This document shows, in pieces, positions 20,017 to 30,350 of a stretch of 64,000 nucleotides of DNA. How positions within the stretch are numbered: position 1 is the first letter of the stretch; each line of letters begins with the position of its first letter. The position numbers were made by a program, and so were the translations under genes. A model generated the notes under the pieces. It had not been told where the DNA came from and searched no databases. It worked only from the letters and a program-made list of their open reading frames with translations. Origin of the DNA: Aliiglaciecola sp. LCG003 (GTDB lineage Bacteria > Pseudomonadota > Gammaproteobacteria > Enterobacterales > Alteromonadaceae); contig NZ_CP128185.1 of assembly GCF_030316135.1 (NCBI RefSeq), forward strand, positions 1,860,001-1,924,000, given 5' to 3'.

Positions 20017-22836
20017 ATGCAACAAAGCGTGATGAAAGCGTGGTGGGAATCTTCCCACATGGCTGGTGGCAATGCTGCATACGTAGAAGAACTCTACGAA
20101 GCCTATTTGGATGATCCAAGTAGTGTATCGCAGCAATGGCGTACCATTTTTGATGCTCTTCCAAAACTGGATGGTGTCGAATTAGACTCAAATCATTCCC
20201 AAATCCGTGAACAATTTAAAGCGCTAGCCGCGTTAGGCCCTGTTGGTCGAGCTGGCAGTGCTACACCTGTTCAATCCGGTGGAGATGAAAAACAAGTTAA
20301 AGTTCTGCAGTTGATTAATGCCTTTCGTTTTAGAGGGCATCAACACGCAAACCTCGATCCCCTAGAGTTGTGGAAGCAACCTAGAGTAAGAGACTTGGAA
20401 CTTTCCCATCATTCCTTATCTGACAAAGATTTTGATACCTCTTTTAATGTAGGTTCTTACGCCATTGGCCAAGACACCATGACATTAAGAGATTTATTCA
20501 CTTCGTTGAATCGCACTTATTGTGGTTCAATTGGATCTGAATATATGCATATCACCGACACGGAACAAAAGCGTTGGTTACAGCAGCGAATCGAATCTGT
20601 TCAGGCTAAACCACAAATCGAGCGCGATGAGAAGATTAATCTTCTCAAAGGCTTAATTGCTGTTGATGGCATGGAAAAGTATTTAGGGGCTAAATTCCCA
20701 GGTGCTAAGCGTTTCTCACTCGAAGGTGGCGATAGCTTAGTTCCCATGCTCAAATCCTTGATCAATCATGCAGGGACTAACGGTGCAAAAGAAGTCGTTA
20801 TTGGTATGGCTCACCGTGGTCGTTTGAATGTGCTGGTCAACGTACTTGGTAAAAATCCATCCGTATTGTTTGATGAGTTTTCAGGTAAGCATGATGAAAG
20901 TCTAGGCGCGGGTGATGTGAAGTATCATGCCGGTTTCTCCTCTGACTTTGCCACCCCTGGCGGCAATGTGCATTTAGCCCTGGCATTCAACCCTTCACAC
21001 TTAGAAATCGTTAATCCGGTGGTTATCGGCTCAGTGCGGGCCCGACTCGATCGTCGTAATTGTACTGATGGCTCAACGGTTTTGCCGATTACAATTCATG
21101 GTGATTCAGCGATTGCTGGACAAGGTGTCGTTCAAGAAACCTTCAACATGTCGCAAACCCGCGGTTTCCAAGTGGGTGGAACAGTACGGATAGTGATTAA
21201 TAACCAAGTTGGTTTTACCACTTCTAAAACAGAAGACACCCGTTCTACTCAATATTGTACTGATATTGCAAAAATGGTTCAGGCACCCATTTTTCATGTG
21301 AATGCTGATGATCCTGAAGCAGTGTTGTTTGTAACTAAATTGGCGTTAGATTACCGTAATACTTTCAAGCGTGATGTGGTAATTGATTTGGTTTGTTATC
21401 GTCGTCATGGCCATAACGAAGCTGATGAGCCTAATGCTACTCAGCCATTGATGTATCAAAAAATTAAGAAGCATCCTGTTCCCCGTCAAATATATGCTGA
21501 TCAGTTGACTGCTGAAGGTACTATTGAGAGCCATGAAGTTGAAAAACTGATAGGTGATTATCGTGCGGCACTGGATCACGGTGCTTGTGTAGTCGAAGAG
21601 TGGCGTCCGATGACCGAGCACTCGGTCGATTGGACCCCTTATCTTGGTCACGATTGGGATGTCGAGTATCCAGGTGAGATTAGCAAAGAAAAGCTGCTTG
21701 AATTAGGTAACGCTATTTTGAGTTATCCTGAAAACTTCAAACTGCAATCTCGTGTGGCCAAATTGTATGGCGACAGAGAAGCCATGCTCAAAGGTGACAA
21801 ACTCCTAGATTGGGGTATGGCTGAGAACCTGGCCTATGCCAGTATTGTTGATTTAGGTACTGGCATTCGAATGACAGGTCAAGATTCCGGTAGAGGAACC
21901 TTTTTCCATCGTCATGCGGTTTTGCACAACCAAACTGATGGTGATGCCTATATGCCATTACAGCATATTCATCCAGAACAGGGCCGTATGGAAATGTACG
22001 ACTCGGTGCTATCTGAAGCCGCAGTTATGGCATTCGAATTTGGTTATGCTACTGCAGAGCCGGGCACCTTGACCATTTGGGAAGCGCAGTTTGGTGATTT
22101 TGCTAATGGTGCTCAAGTTGTTATTGATCAGTTCTTAAGCTCAGGTGAAGCAAAATGGGGACGTCTATGCGGATTAACCTTATTGCTACCTCATGGTTAT
22201 GAAGGGCAGGGCCCAGAGCACAGTTCAGCAAGATTAGAACGTTTCTTGCAAATGTGTGCGGATCACAACTGGCAGGTGTGTGTGCCATCTAACCCAGCAC
22301 AAGTGTTCAATATGTTGCGCCGTCAAGCGATTCGACCTATGCGTCGTCCGTTAATTGTTATGTCGCCTAAATCCTTATTGCGTCATCCTTTAGCTGTGTC
22401 TAGTTTGGACGAGTTAACGGATGGAATTTTCCACAATGTGATTGATGAAATTGATGAGATCAAATCTGAAGACGTCAAGCGTGTGGTGATGTGCTCAGGT
22501 AAGGTCTACTATGATTTACTAGAGCAACGTCGCAAAAATGAACAAACAGATGTAGCTATAGTGCGTATCGAGCAGTTGTATCCATTCCCCCATGCGGAAA
22601 TGGCACAAATTGTTAATGACAGATATAAAAATGTAAAAGACTGGATTTGGTGTCAAGAAGAGCCGCAAAACCAAGGCGCTTGGTATTGTAGCCAACATCA
22701 TTTTTGGGCTTCAATCCCTGATGGGGCAAAATTGACCTATGCCGGTCGTGCAGCTTCTGCATCACCAGCCGTTGGCTATAACGCAGTTCACAATCAACAG
22801 CAAAAAGCGTTGGTTGACGATGCATTAACATTATAA
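20017..22836 (+). CDS. sucA: 2-oxoglutarate dehydrogenase E1 component SucA
   Basis: This thiamine-diphosphate enzyme decarboxylates 2-oxoglutarate and transfers the succinyl group to the E2 lipoyl domain. The thiamine site reads GDSAIAGQG ... INNQVGFTT; MAHRGRLNVL, SRRH-type YRRHGHNEADEP and HGYEGQGPEHSSARLERF are family-typical. The frame is open from 19987, but the ATG at 20017 (MQQSVMKAWW) has AAGGGA at the right spacing and gives 939 residues, near E. coli (933). Confidence 0.97.
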   Translation: MQQSVMKAWWESSHMAGGNAAYVEELYEAYLDDPSSVSQQWRTIFDALPKLDGVELDSNHSQIREQFKALAALGPVGRAGSATPVQSGGDEKQVKVLQLINAFRFRGHQHANLDPLELWKQPRVRDLELSHHSLSDKDFDTSFNVGSYAIGQDTMTLRDLFTSLNRTYCGSIGSEYMHITDTEQKRWLQQRIESVQAKPQIERDEKINLLKGLIAVDGMEKYLGAKFPGAKRFSLEGGDSLVPMLKSLINHAGTNGAKEVVIGMAHRGRLNVLVNVLGKNPSVLFDEFSGKHDESLGAGDVKYHAGFSSDFATPGGNVHLALAFNPSHLEIVNPVVIGSVRARLDRRNCTDGSTVLPITIHGDSAIAGQGVVQETFNMSQTRGFQVGGTVRIVINNQVGFTTSKTEDTRSTQYCTDIAKMVQAPIFHVNADDPEAVLFVTKLALDYRNTFKRDVVIDLVCYRRHGHNEADEPNATQPLMYQKIKKHPVPRQIYADQLTAEGTIESHEVEKLIGDYRAALDHGACVVEEWRPMTEHSVDWTPYLGHDWDVEYPGEISKEKLLELGNAILSYPENFKLQSRVAKLYGDREAMLKGDKLLDWGMAENLAYASIVDLGTGIRMTGQDSGRGTFFHRHAVLHNQTDGDAYMPLQHIHPEQGRMEMYDSVLSEAAVMAFEFGYATAEPGTLTIWEAQFGDFANGAQVVIDQFLSSGEAKWGRLCGLTLLLPHGYEGQGPEHSSARLERFLQMCADHNWQVCVPSNPAQVFNMLRRQAIRPMRRPLIVMSPKSLLRHPLAVSSLDELTDGIFHNVIDEIDEIKSEDVKRVVMCSGKVYYDLLEQRRKNEQTDVAIVRIEQLYPFPHAEMAQIVNDRYKNVKDWIWCQEEPQNQGAWYCSQHHFWASIPDGAKLTYAGRAASASPAVGYNAVHNQQQKALVDDALTL

Positions 22837-22848
22837 TTAGGAACCAGT

Positions 22849-24342
22849 ATGACAATAGAAATAAAAGTACCGGTGCTACCTGAATCCGTAGCAGATGCAT
22901 CGATAGCCACCTGGCATGTGAAAGTAGGCGATAAGGTCAGCCGTGATCAAAACCTAGTCGATATTGAAACTGACAAGGTTGTGCTTGAAGTTGTCTCTCC
23001 AGAAGAAGGTATCGTGACAGAAATACTCGATGCCGAGGGAGATACGGTTTTAGGAGAGCAAGTTATTGCTAAAATAGACAAGGCAGCTAATGCTGGGGCG
23101 TCAGCGCCTAAAGCGAGTTCGCCAGAAAAACAATCTACTTCTAGTTCAAAGGGTAAATCAGTGGAAATAAAAGTTCCTGTGCTGCCGGAGTCGGTAGCCG
23201 ATGCAACAATTGCAACTTGGCATGTACAACCAGGTGAGAGTGTTTCTCGCGATCAGAGTCTTGTGGATATCGAAACCGACAAAGTTGTGCTAGAAGTTGT
23301 AGCACCAGCTGACGGTTCATTAAGCGAAATTCTGGCGCAAGAAGGTGATACGGTTACTGCAGAGCAGCTTATTGCGAATTTTGTTGAAGGCGCAGTGTCT
23401 TCTTCTACTGCAGCACCGAGCGCAGACGCCGCAGCAAGTGATGGTGATGACAATGATGCACTTAGCCCATCAGTGAGACGCTTGTTAGCTGAAAAAGGTA
23501 TCGATGCCGCAAATATTAAGGGCACCGGCAAAGGCGGTCGTATCAGCAAAGAAGATGTTGAAAAACATCTTAAAGCTGCCTCTAGCAAGCCTGCAAGTGC
23601 TACTGCAACTACAGTAGCTGCGCCAGTGGTACCTTTGGGCGAACGCACTGAAAAACGCGTGCCGATGACACGTCTACGTAAAACCATTGCTACCCGACTC
23701 CTTGAAGCAAAAAATTCTACTGCAATGTTGACTACCTTCAATGAAATCAACATGAAACCTATTATGGATTTGCGTAAGCAATACCAAGAAAGTTTTGAGA
23801 AGCGTCACGGTATTCGTCTAGGCTTTATGTCGTTTTATGTTAAAGCGGTTACTGAAGCATTGAAACGTTTCCCTGAAGTTAACGCTTCAATTGACGGTGA
23901 TGACATTGTTTACCATAATTATTTCGATATTTCGATTGCCGTGTCTACCCCACGGGGGTTAGTCACCCCGGTATTGCGTGATTGTGATTCACTAAGCATG
24001 GCCGGTGTTGAAGGCGGTATTAAGGCTTTGGCCTTGAAAGGTCGAGATGGAAAGCTGGCAATGGAAGATTTACAAGGCGGTAACTTTACTATCACCAATG
24101 GTGGAGTGTTTGGTTCCTTGATGTCGACTCCTATCATCAATCCTCCACAAAGCGCGATATTGGGTATGCATAAAATCCAAGATCGCCCAATGGCGGTGAA
24201 TGGCAAAGTGGAAATTTTGCCAATGATGTATTTGGCATTATCTTATGATCACAGAATCATCGATGGTAAAGAGTCAGTAGGCTTTCTAGTTACTATTAAA
24301 GAAATGTTAGAAGATCCAACTCGTTTACTGTTAGATGTGTAA
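22849..24342 (+). CDS. sucB: 2-oxoglutarate dehydrogenase E2 (succinyltransferase) SucB, two lipoyl domains
   Basis: SucB transfers the succinyl group to CoA. The 497-residue protein has two lipoyl domains (about 2-77 and 105-179) with lipoyl lysines K43 and K145, both in ETDKVVLE. An Ala/Ser-rich linker, a peripheral-subunit-binding domain ([20 protein letters not shown]) and the acyltransferase core ending with [11 protein letters not shown] follow. E. coli SucB has one lipoyl domain and 405 residues. It starts 12 bases after sucA with a TTAGGA ribosome site. Succinyl rather than acetyl specificity is inferred from the sucA partner. Confidence 0.95.
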   Translation: MTIEIKVPVLPESVADASIATWHVKVGDKVSRDQNLVDIETDKVVLEVVSPEEGIVTEILDAEGDTVLGEQVIAKIDKAANAGASAPKASSPEKQSTSSSKGKSVEIKVPVLPESVADATIATWHVQPGESVSRDQSLVDIETDKVVLEVVAPADGSLSEILAQEGDTVTAEQLIANFVEGAVSSSTAAPSADAAASDGDDNDALSPSVRRLLAEKGIDAANIKGTGKGGRISKEDVEKHLKAASSKPASATATTVAAPVVPLGERTEKRVPMTRLRKTIATRLLEAKNSTAMLTTFNEINMKPIMDLRKQYQESFEKRHGIRLGFMSFYVKAVTEALKRFPEVNASIDGDDIVYHNYFDISIAVSTPRGLVTPVLRDCDSLSMAGVEGGIKALALKGRDGKLAMEDLQGGNFTITNGGVFGSLMSTPIINPPQSAILGMHKIQDRPMAVNGKVEILPMMYLALSYDHRIIDGKESVGFLVTIKEMLEDPTRLLLDV

Positions 24343-24361
24343 CGAATTGATCTAAAAAATA

Positions 24362-24456
24362 GGTAGATGGTAGCACGCAGTTATCATCTACCAGTTCGCT
24401 CGTATTTAGCCTATAATACGGGCACCTTAATCAAGCTGCGTTTCACGCGGCTTTTA
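24362..24456 (+). promoter_or_regulatory. sucB-sucC spacer: hairpins and candidate sucCD promoter
   Basis: The spacer holds a stem GGTAGATG / CATCTACC (24362-24392), then a perfect TATAAT at 24412-24417 with a poor -35, then a short GC-rich stem AGCTGCG / CGCGGCT (24434-24452) ending in TTTT. This suggests partial termination after sucB and extra initiation ahead of sucC. It is a sequence-only call. Confidence 0.4.
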
Positions 24457-24482
24457 TGTTAAATAAAACGGATAGAAACACC

Positions 24483-25652
24483 ATGAATTTGCATGAATAT
24501 CAAGGTAAGCAATTATTCAAAGAATATGGCTTACCGGTTTCTGAGGGCTATGCTGCAGATACTCCTCACGCAGCAGTTGAAGCTGCCGATCGCATCGGTG
24601 GTAGCGAGTGGGTTGTTAAATGTCAGGTCCACGCTGGCGGCCGCGGTAAAGCGGGTGGCGTTAAGCTGGTTAAAACCAAAGACGAAATTAAACAATTCGC
24701 TCAAAACTGGTTAGGCAAAAATTTGGTTACCTATCAAACAGACGAAAATGGTCAGCCTGTTAGCCGAATCTTAGTTGAAACCTGTACCGACATCGATCAA
24801 GAGCTATATCTTGGTGCGGTCGTTGACCGTGGTTCGCGTCGTATTGTTTTTATGGCATCGACTGAAGGTGGCGTAGAAATCGAGAAAGTGGCTGAAGAGA
24901 CACCTGAAAAGATTCTTAAAGCTGAAGTGGATCCTCTAGTAGGTGCACAGCCTTATCAAGCACGGGAAATCGCTTTCAAACTTGGTTTGAAAGGGGTTCA
25001 AATTAGACAATTCACCACCATTTTTATGGGCTTGGCGAAAATGTTTGAAGAGCTTGATGTTGCCCTTATCGAAGTGAATCCTTTGGTAATTAAAACTGAC
25101 GGAAATCTTCATTGCCTAGATGCTAAGGTTTCTATTGATAGCAATGCTATGTATCGTCAGCCTAAGCTGCTAGATATGCATGATCCTTCGCAAGAAGACG
25201 CTCGCGAAGCACAAGCTGCTAAGTGGGAACTTAACTACGTAGCACTAGATGGCAATATCGGCTGTATGGTTAATGGTGCAGGTTTGGCTATGGGTACTAT
25301 GGATATCGTCAAATTACACGGTGGCAACCCAGCTAACTTCCTAGATGTTGGGGGCGGTGCAACTAAAGAACGTGTAACAGAAGCATTCAAAATTATCCTT
25401 TCTGACAGCAATGTTCAGGCAGTATTCGTTAACATCTTTGGTGGCATAGTACGTTGTGACATGATTGCTGAAGGTATTATAGGCGCAGTCGAAGAGGTAG
25501 GTGTTAATGTACCTGTTGTAGTTCGTCTAGAAGGTAACAATGCTGAGCTAGGTATCAAAACCCTAGAAGAGTGTGATTTGAATATTATTGCTGCCACAAG
25601 TTTAACTGACGGTGCTCAGAAAGTGGTTGCAGCCGCTGGAGGTGCAGCATGA
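24483..25652 (+). CDS. sucC: Succinyl-CoA synthetase beta subunit SucC
   Basis: With SucD it converts succinyl-CoA to succinate with substrate-level phosphorylation. The N-terminal ATP-grasp domain starts [16 protein letters not shown] and contains [16 protein letters not shown]; the C-terminal CoA-ligase domain has [15 protein letters not shown]. The ATG at 24483 gives 389 residues (E. coli 388) and is preferred to the in-frame ATG at 24456. The stop overlaps the sucD start as ATGA. Confidence 0.97.
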   Translation: MNLHEYQGKQLFKEYGLPVSEGYAADTPHAAVEAADRIGGSEWVVKCQVHAGGRGKAGGVKLVKTKDEIKQFAQNWLGKNLVTYQTDENGQPVSRILVETCTDIDQELYLGAVVDRGSRRIVFMASTEGGVEIEKVAEETPEKILKAEVDPLVGAQPYQAREIAFKLGLKGVQIRQFTTIFMGLAKMFEELDVALIEVNPLVIKTDGNLHCLDAKVSIDSNAMYRQPKLLDMHDPSQEDAREAQAAKWELNYVALDGNIGCMVNGAGLAMGTMDIVKLHGGNPANFLDVGGGATKERVTEAFKIILSDSNVQAVFVNIFGGIVRCDMIAEGIIGAVEEVGVNVPVVVRLEGNNAELGIKTLEECDLNIIAATSLTDGAQKVVAAAGGAA

Positions 25653-26521
25653 GTGTATTAATCAATAAAGATACCAAAGTAATCTGCCAAGGTTTTACCG
25701 GTGGGCAAGGTACTTTCCATTCTGAGCAAGCGATTGAATACGGTACGCAAATGGTGGGTGGTGTTACGCCTGGTAAAGGCGGGACTACCCATTTAGGTTT
25801 ACCCGTATTTGATACCGTACGTGAAGCTGTTGCAACCACAGGCGCGACTGCATCTGTTATTTATGTACCTGCTCCATTTTGTAAAGATTCAATCATCGAA
25901 GCGGCTGATGCTGGTATCGAATTGATTGTATGTATTACTGAAGGTATTCCGACTATTGATATGCTTTATGTTAAAGAGTATATCGATCAGAAAGGTGTGC
26001 GCATGATTGGGCCAAACTGCCCAGGTGTTATCACTCCTGGAGAATGTAAGATTGGTATTATGCCTGGTCACATTCATAAAGCCGGTAAAGTCGGTATCGT
26101 ATCTCGTTCTGGTACCCTTACTTATGAAGCCGTTAAACAAACCACAGATGAAGGCTTTGGCCAATCTACCTGTGTTGGTATTGGTGGCGATCCAATCCCT
26201 GGCTCTAACTTCATCGATATCTTGAAATTATTCCAAGACGATCCAAAAACTGAAGCAATCGTTATGATTGGTGAAATTGGTGGAACAGCTGAAGAAGAAG
26301 CGGCTGAATTTATCAAAGACAACGTTACTAAACCTGTTGTATCTTATATTGCGGGCGTAACCGCTCCGGAAGGTAAGCGCATGGGTCACGCTGGTGCGAT
26401 TATCGCAGGTGGTAAAGGTACTGCTGATGATAAATTTAAAGCGCTTGAAGCTGCCGGTGTGAAAACCGTTCGCTCATTAGCTGATATCGGCAAAGGACTA
26501 CGTGAAATTACTGGTTGGTAA
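25649..26521 (+). CDS. sucD: Succinyl-CoA synthetase alpha subunit SucD
   Basis: The 290-residue subunit (E. coli 289) binds CoA through the N-terminal Rossmann domain ([18 protein letters not shown]) and carries the phosphorylated His in [15 protein letters not shown]. It overlaps sucC by four bases. It is the last gene of the block, followed by a strong terminator. Confidence 0.97.
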   Translation: MSVLINKDTKVICQGFTGGQGTFHSEQAIEYGTQMVGGVTPGKGGTTHLGLPVFDTVREAVATTGATASVIYVPAPFCKDSIIEAADAGIELIVCITEGIPTIDMLYVKEYIDQKGVRMIGPNCPGVITPGECKIGIMPGHIHKAGKVGIVSRSGTLTYEAVKQTTDEGFGQSTCVGIGGDPIPGSNFIDILKLFQDDPKTEAIVMIGEIGGTAEEEAAEFIKDNVTKPVVSYIAGVTAPEGKRMGHAGAIIAGGKGTADDKFKALEAAGVKTVRSLADIGKGLREITGW

Positions 26522-26550
26522 TTTAGTCGTGATCTAAAAATGCGATATAA

Positions 26551-26586
26551 AAACCCCATCAAATTTAAAACTTGATGGGGTTTTTT
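26551..26586 (+). terminator. Terminator at the end of sucABCD
   Basis: A 12-bp stem AAACCCCATCAA / TTGATGGGGTTT with a 9-base loop and a T6 run, 30 bases after the sucD stop. Confidence 0.92.
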
Positions 26587-27117
26587 AATGCAAATTTTCC
26601 AGCTGATAATTATTATCCGCTCTTCTTGGGTTAGCTAGCAGCAGCCTATCTATTGGTCGAAAAGATCTATTTAGTGCAGATTGCTTTGCTTAAAACGGGA
26701 TGCTAATGCCTTACCATCACAGCTGACTGATATTTGGTAGTTGAGCGTCAATCCGGGTTATAAGCACCTTAACAAATTCTTTATAACCTATCTTAGGGCT
26801 GGCGATTATTTTTTACCTTTGATTTACTTAACTGACAAATTGTGTGTTTCTATTAATTTGGAGGGGCGTTGCCATATTAGTAAAAAGTCATTTAATACAA
26901 TTACTTATGCAGTAGTAAAAGCGTGCTGTTAATGACTTTTAATTTTCATCTTTGTAAATGAAATGTATCTTTAAAGTGCTGAATACGTATGCATAAAGTT
27001 GAGTGTGTAGCTGTTATAACGATATTATCCGCTGGATTTTAAAACAGTGTTAATTACTCGTCTAAAAAAATGAAAATGGATTAACACTTTTTCACCAGTA
27101 AACCGGGACACACACAT
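26587..27117. other. Gene-free stretch upstream of TonB receptor
   Basis: About 530 bases without a supported gene. A 63-codon frame at 26741-26932 lacks a proper start and family features. An imperfect inverted repeat AAAAGTCATT(T)AA / TTAATGACTTTT (about 26883-26940, 34-base loop) lies 180 bases before the receptor start and could be an operator. The receptor ATG has no strong ribosome site. Confidence 0.4.
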
Positions 27118-30030
27118 ATGAAAAACTTTAAGCCCAATTTAATTAAAACTGCACTGATTGCCAGCGGTTTCGCATTCGGTGCAACAGCACCTGTCGCTTT
27201 GGCTCAAGATGCTCAAGCCGACGATGTCGAAGTCATTTCAGTACAAGGGATCAGAGGCTCTTTGATTAGAGCTCAAGCGGTGAAAATGGATAACTCATCT
27301 ATTGTTGAGGCAATTTCTGCTGAAGATATCGGTAAATTACCTGACTCATCTATTGCCGAGTCTTTAGCACGTTTACCTGGTATGGCAGGAGAGCGCGTTG
27401 GCGGACGTACTTCAGGTATTTCAGTTCGTGGCTTTAAAGAAGATTTCACCGGTACTTCACTGAATGGCCGTGAGCTTATTGGTATTGGTGATAACCGTGG
27501 GGTTGAATACGATTTGTATCCGTCTGAGATTATGACGGGTGCAACCATTTATAAAACCATGGATGCTAGCCTTTTAGTGCAAGGTATTGGTGGTACGGTT
27601 GATTTACAAACAGTGCGTCCTTTGCAGGCGAGTGAAACCCTCACTTTAAATGGTAACTACGAACTAAGCGGCCGTGATTCAGATAACCCAGAATTTGATA
27701 ACACCGGTAAGCGTTTCTCATTATCATTCGTTGAAAAATTTGCTGACGACACTATAGGTTTAGCTGTTGCCTTAGCTACCACAGAATCCCCTAATAATCA
27801 GCGTAAATACGGCGTGTGGGGCTACAATGATAACGGTGAAGGGGCAATATTGCCCAGCGGTTTGGACTCACAATCTATCAGTACCGTGCTGGAGCGCGAC
27901 ACGATTTCTGTAGTGTTGCAGTTTCAACCGAATGATAACTTAGACATAGTGGTCGATGCCCTTAACATCGATTATTCCGATTCTGGTGTGTTACGTGGTT
28001 TTATCGAACCGTTTTCGTCTGACAATGTAACTGGTACTGGAACCAATTCGACGGGTACACAAATTGAGTCTAACCCAGTTTTAAGGACGGATCCGCTACA
28101 AAAAGACGGTGATTTAAAAGTTTACGGTTTAAATGTTGAGTATCAACTAGATGAAAACTGGAAAGTTGAACTGGATGCAGCCCGCAGCAAGTCAACTAAG
28201 CATGATTTACGTGGTGAGTCATATGCTGGTTTAGCCCGCTCAGGTACTTTGACCAATGATCAACTAGGCTCGCGTGAATTTGTGATGAGCTCAGATGGGG
28301 TTTTCTTCACTGACTCCAGCGGTCTAGACGCTTTTTCTGATCCTAATGCTTTACAGCTTACGGGTCCTCAAGTCTGGGGTGGCGGTATGGCCAACTTGGC
28401 TGAGCAATTTGAAACTGATGTTTTACAGGCTAATGGTCAACCGTACAGCTATTTTAACGCCCAAGATGGCTTCTTAAATTATGCTGATTTCAGCGAAGAG
28501 TTGACCACAGTACGCTTTGAAGTAGAAGGCTTTATCGATGGTGAAATCTTCAGTACGGTGACCGCTGGTGTCAATTACAGCGACCGCTATAAAGATAAGG
28601 TAAACAAAGGCTTTTTCGCCACATCAAGTGCTTACCCCGCATCAACAGGTATTCCGGCTGAGTATGTGTATGGTTTGGCAGATTTGACTTGGGCGGGTTT
28701 AGGTCATGTTGTCGCCTATGATGGCTTTGCTCCTTATAATGACGGTACTTATTCTCTTAACGATGCGGGCTTGCTTGAGCCGGACCGCCTAGGTGATACC
28801 TATGTTGTTGAAGAAGAAGTCTTAACACTATACGCAAAAGCGGATTTTGCTACAGAAGTAGGTGGCTTCCCTGTATCGGGTAATATAGGTTTCCAATATG
28901 TACAAACTGACCAATCTTCTAGTGGTTATATTGGTGTTGTAGGCGCTAATTTCAAAGTCTGTGATGCCAACGATGATGGCCAGGTTGATGCAGGATGTTT
29001 GACTGAAATGAGCACCGATTATAGTCACTTCTTGCCAAGTGTGAACGTCAGTGTTGAGGTCAATGACAATCAATTTGTGCGCCTAGCAGCGAATAAATCA
29101 ATCAGCCGTGCTCGAATTGACCAGATGAAAGCGTCAGGTTTTGTGAAGTTTGAGCAAAATATTGACCTAATCACTATTCCTAATTCTGAAGCGGCAGTTA
29201 ACACCTATGGTTCGCCGTGGTCTAAATTTGCAGGGAATCCAATGCTGCGTCCGCTGGAAGCCAACAACTTTGATATTTCCTTTGAAAATTATTTTGAAGA
29301 TGAAGGTTATGTATCTGTTGCGCTGTTTTATAAAGACTTGGTGAATTTGACGCGGGAATCATCTGTAGGCAATGCTCTGATTAACTTCCGTAATGATGTC
29401 ACTAATGACGGTGCGGATTATTTTATACCGGGTTTCCACGACCGCGTGATTGACCAAGATGGCACCTATGGTCCGGCAGATGTAGCTTATGCTGAGGGCG
29501 ATATCGCTACGCCACCAGATTTTGGTAATTACTCGTTCTTTGAAGACGGATTAAAAGGTGATGTGCAAGGTCTTGAATTAACCGCTAATATCCCATTTAA
29601 TATGTTCTCAGATACGTTAGATGGGTTTGGTATCGCTGCATCAGCTACTTTCATTGATGCTAAATTGGATGACGGCTCAAAAATCGCAGGTCAGTCTGAC
29701 GAAACCTTATCTATTACCGCATACTATGCGATGGAAGGGTTTGAGATACGGGTTGCAGCAACTGACCGTTCTGAGTTCTTGACCTATGAGCGCAGTGGTT
29801 CGAACAAGATTGGCGAAGCTACTCGTGACGGGGTTACTCTTGTTGATGCACAAATCAGTTACGATTTTGCAGACAGCGACAATGAATACCTGCAAGGGTT
29901 ACGAGTTTCATTGCAAGGCACTAATCTAACTGACGAAGATGAAGAAACCGTTGATGACAATGGTATTGTCACCACTCGTCGTCAATTTGGTCCTTCTTAT
30001 ATGTTGAACTTTAACTACTCTTTTTATTAA
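27118..30030 (+). CDS. TonB-dependent outer-membrane receptor (TIGR01782 type)
   Basis: The 970-residue protein has a signal peptide (cleavage near A29, PVALA|QD), a short TonB-box-like stretch (DVEVISVQG), a plug domain (IVEAISAEDIGKLPDSSIAE, LARLPG) and a 22-strand type barrel ending in an aromatic residue (NFNYSFY). The plug wording is that of the Xanthomonas/Caulobacter-type family often found with carbohydrate-use loci. Here no glycoside hydrolase, sugar transporter or regulator is adjacent, so the ligand cannot be inferred. It is a single-gene unit with its own terminator. Confidence 0.92.
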   Translation: MKNFKPNLIKTALIASGFAFGATAPVALAQDAQADDVEVISVQGIRGSLIRAQAVKMDNSSIVEAISAEDIGKLPDSSIAESLARLPGMAGERVGGRTSGISVRGFKEDFTGTSLNGRELIGIGDNRGVEYDLYPSEIMTGATIYKTMDASLLVQGIGGTVDLQTVRPLQASETLTLNGNYELSGRDSDNPEFDNTGKRFSLSFVEKFADDTIGLAVALATTESPNNQRKYGVWGYNDNGEGAILPSGLDSQSISTVLERDTISVVLQFQPNDNLDIVVDALNIDYSDSGVLRGFIEPFSSDNVTGTGTNSTGTQIESNPVLRTDPLQKDGDLKVYGLNVEYQLDENWKVELDAARSKSTKHDLRGESYAGLARSGTLTNDQLGSREFVMSSDGVFFTDSSGLDAFSDPNALQLTGPQVWGGGMANLAEQFETDVLQANGQPYSYFNAQDGFLNYADFSEELTTVRFEVEGFIDGEIFSTVTAGVNYSDRYKDKVNKGFFATSSAYPASTGIPAEYVYGLADLTWAGLGHVVAYDGFAPYNDGTYSLNDAGLLEPDRLGDTYVVEEEVLTLYAKADFATEVGGFPVSGNIGFQYVQTDQSSSGYIGVVGANFKVCDANDDGQVDAGCLTEMSTDYSHFLPSVNVSVEVNDNQFVRLAANKSISRARIDQMKASGFVKFEQNIDLITIPNSEAAVNTYGSPWSKFAGNPMLRPLEANNFDISFENYFEDEGYVSVALFYKDLVNLTRESSVGNALINFRNDVTNDGADYFIPGFHDRVIDQDGTYGPADVAYAEGDIATPPDFGNYSFFEDGLKGDVQGLELTANIPFNMFSDTLDGFGIAASATFIDAKLDDGSKIAGQSDETLSITAYYAMEGFEIRVAATDRSEFLTYERSGSNKIGEATRDGVTLVDAQISYDFADSDNEYLQGLRVSLQGTNLTDEDEETVDDNGIVTTRRQFGPSYMLNFNYSFY

Positions 30031-30043
30031 GCTGTAGTTAAGC

Positions 30044-30082
30044 AAAAAGGCCCCTCAGCAAAGCGCTGTTGGGGCCTTTTTT
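30044..30082 (+). terminator. Terminator after TonB receptor
   Basis: AAAAAGGCCCC pairs with GGGGCCTTTTT around an inner CAGC / GCTG stem, ending in T6, 14 bases after the stop. Confidence 0.9.
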
Positions 30083-30283
30083 ATGCTTAAATGCAGGCTC
30101 GTTAGATGGAATAAAATAAGACTAAATAACCCCATATTCCCGCCCAGGCAAACCGCTATTACTCATGTAGACAATCTACTCTTGTAATGAGCTGATTGTT
30201 AACCTTGCGTAAGCTGCTACTAATAAGTTGTTATTTTACCTTTAACTTTCTTTGTTATTGGCCCACGCTATAGATTGCTCAAG

Positions 30284-30306
30284 CTTTGTACAAGATTATT
30301 ACAAAG
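30284..30306. promoter_or_regulatory. Inverted repeat upstream of BLUF gene
   Basis: CTTTGTA and TACAAAG, separated by 9 A/T-rich bases, lie 45 bases before the BLUF start. The size suits a dimeric repressor operator, but the regulator is unknown. The rest of 30083-30350 shows nothing else clear. Confidence 0.35.
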
Positions 30307-30350
30307 ATGAATTCCTACTCTATTCGATATTCTAAGGACATGTGTACACC

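Noticed and set aside
26741-26932. 63-codon frame upstream of the TonB receptor
   Set aside because: Non-ATG start without ribosome site, no protein-like pattern, lies in A/T-rich regulatory sequence.
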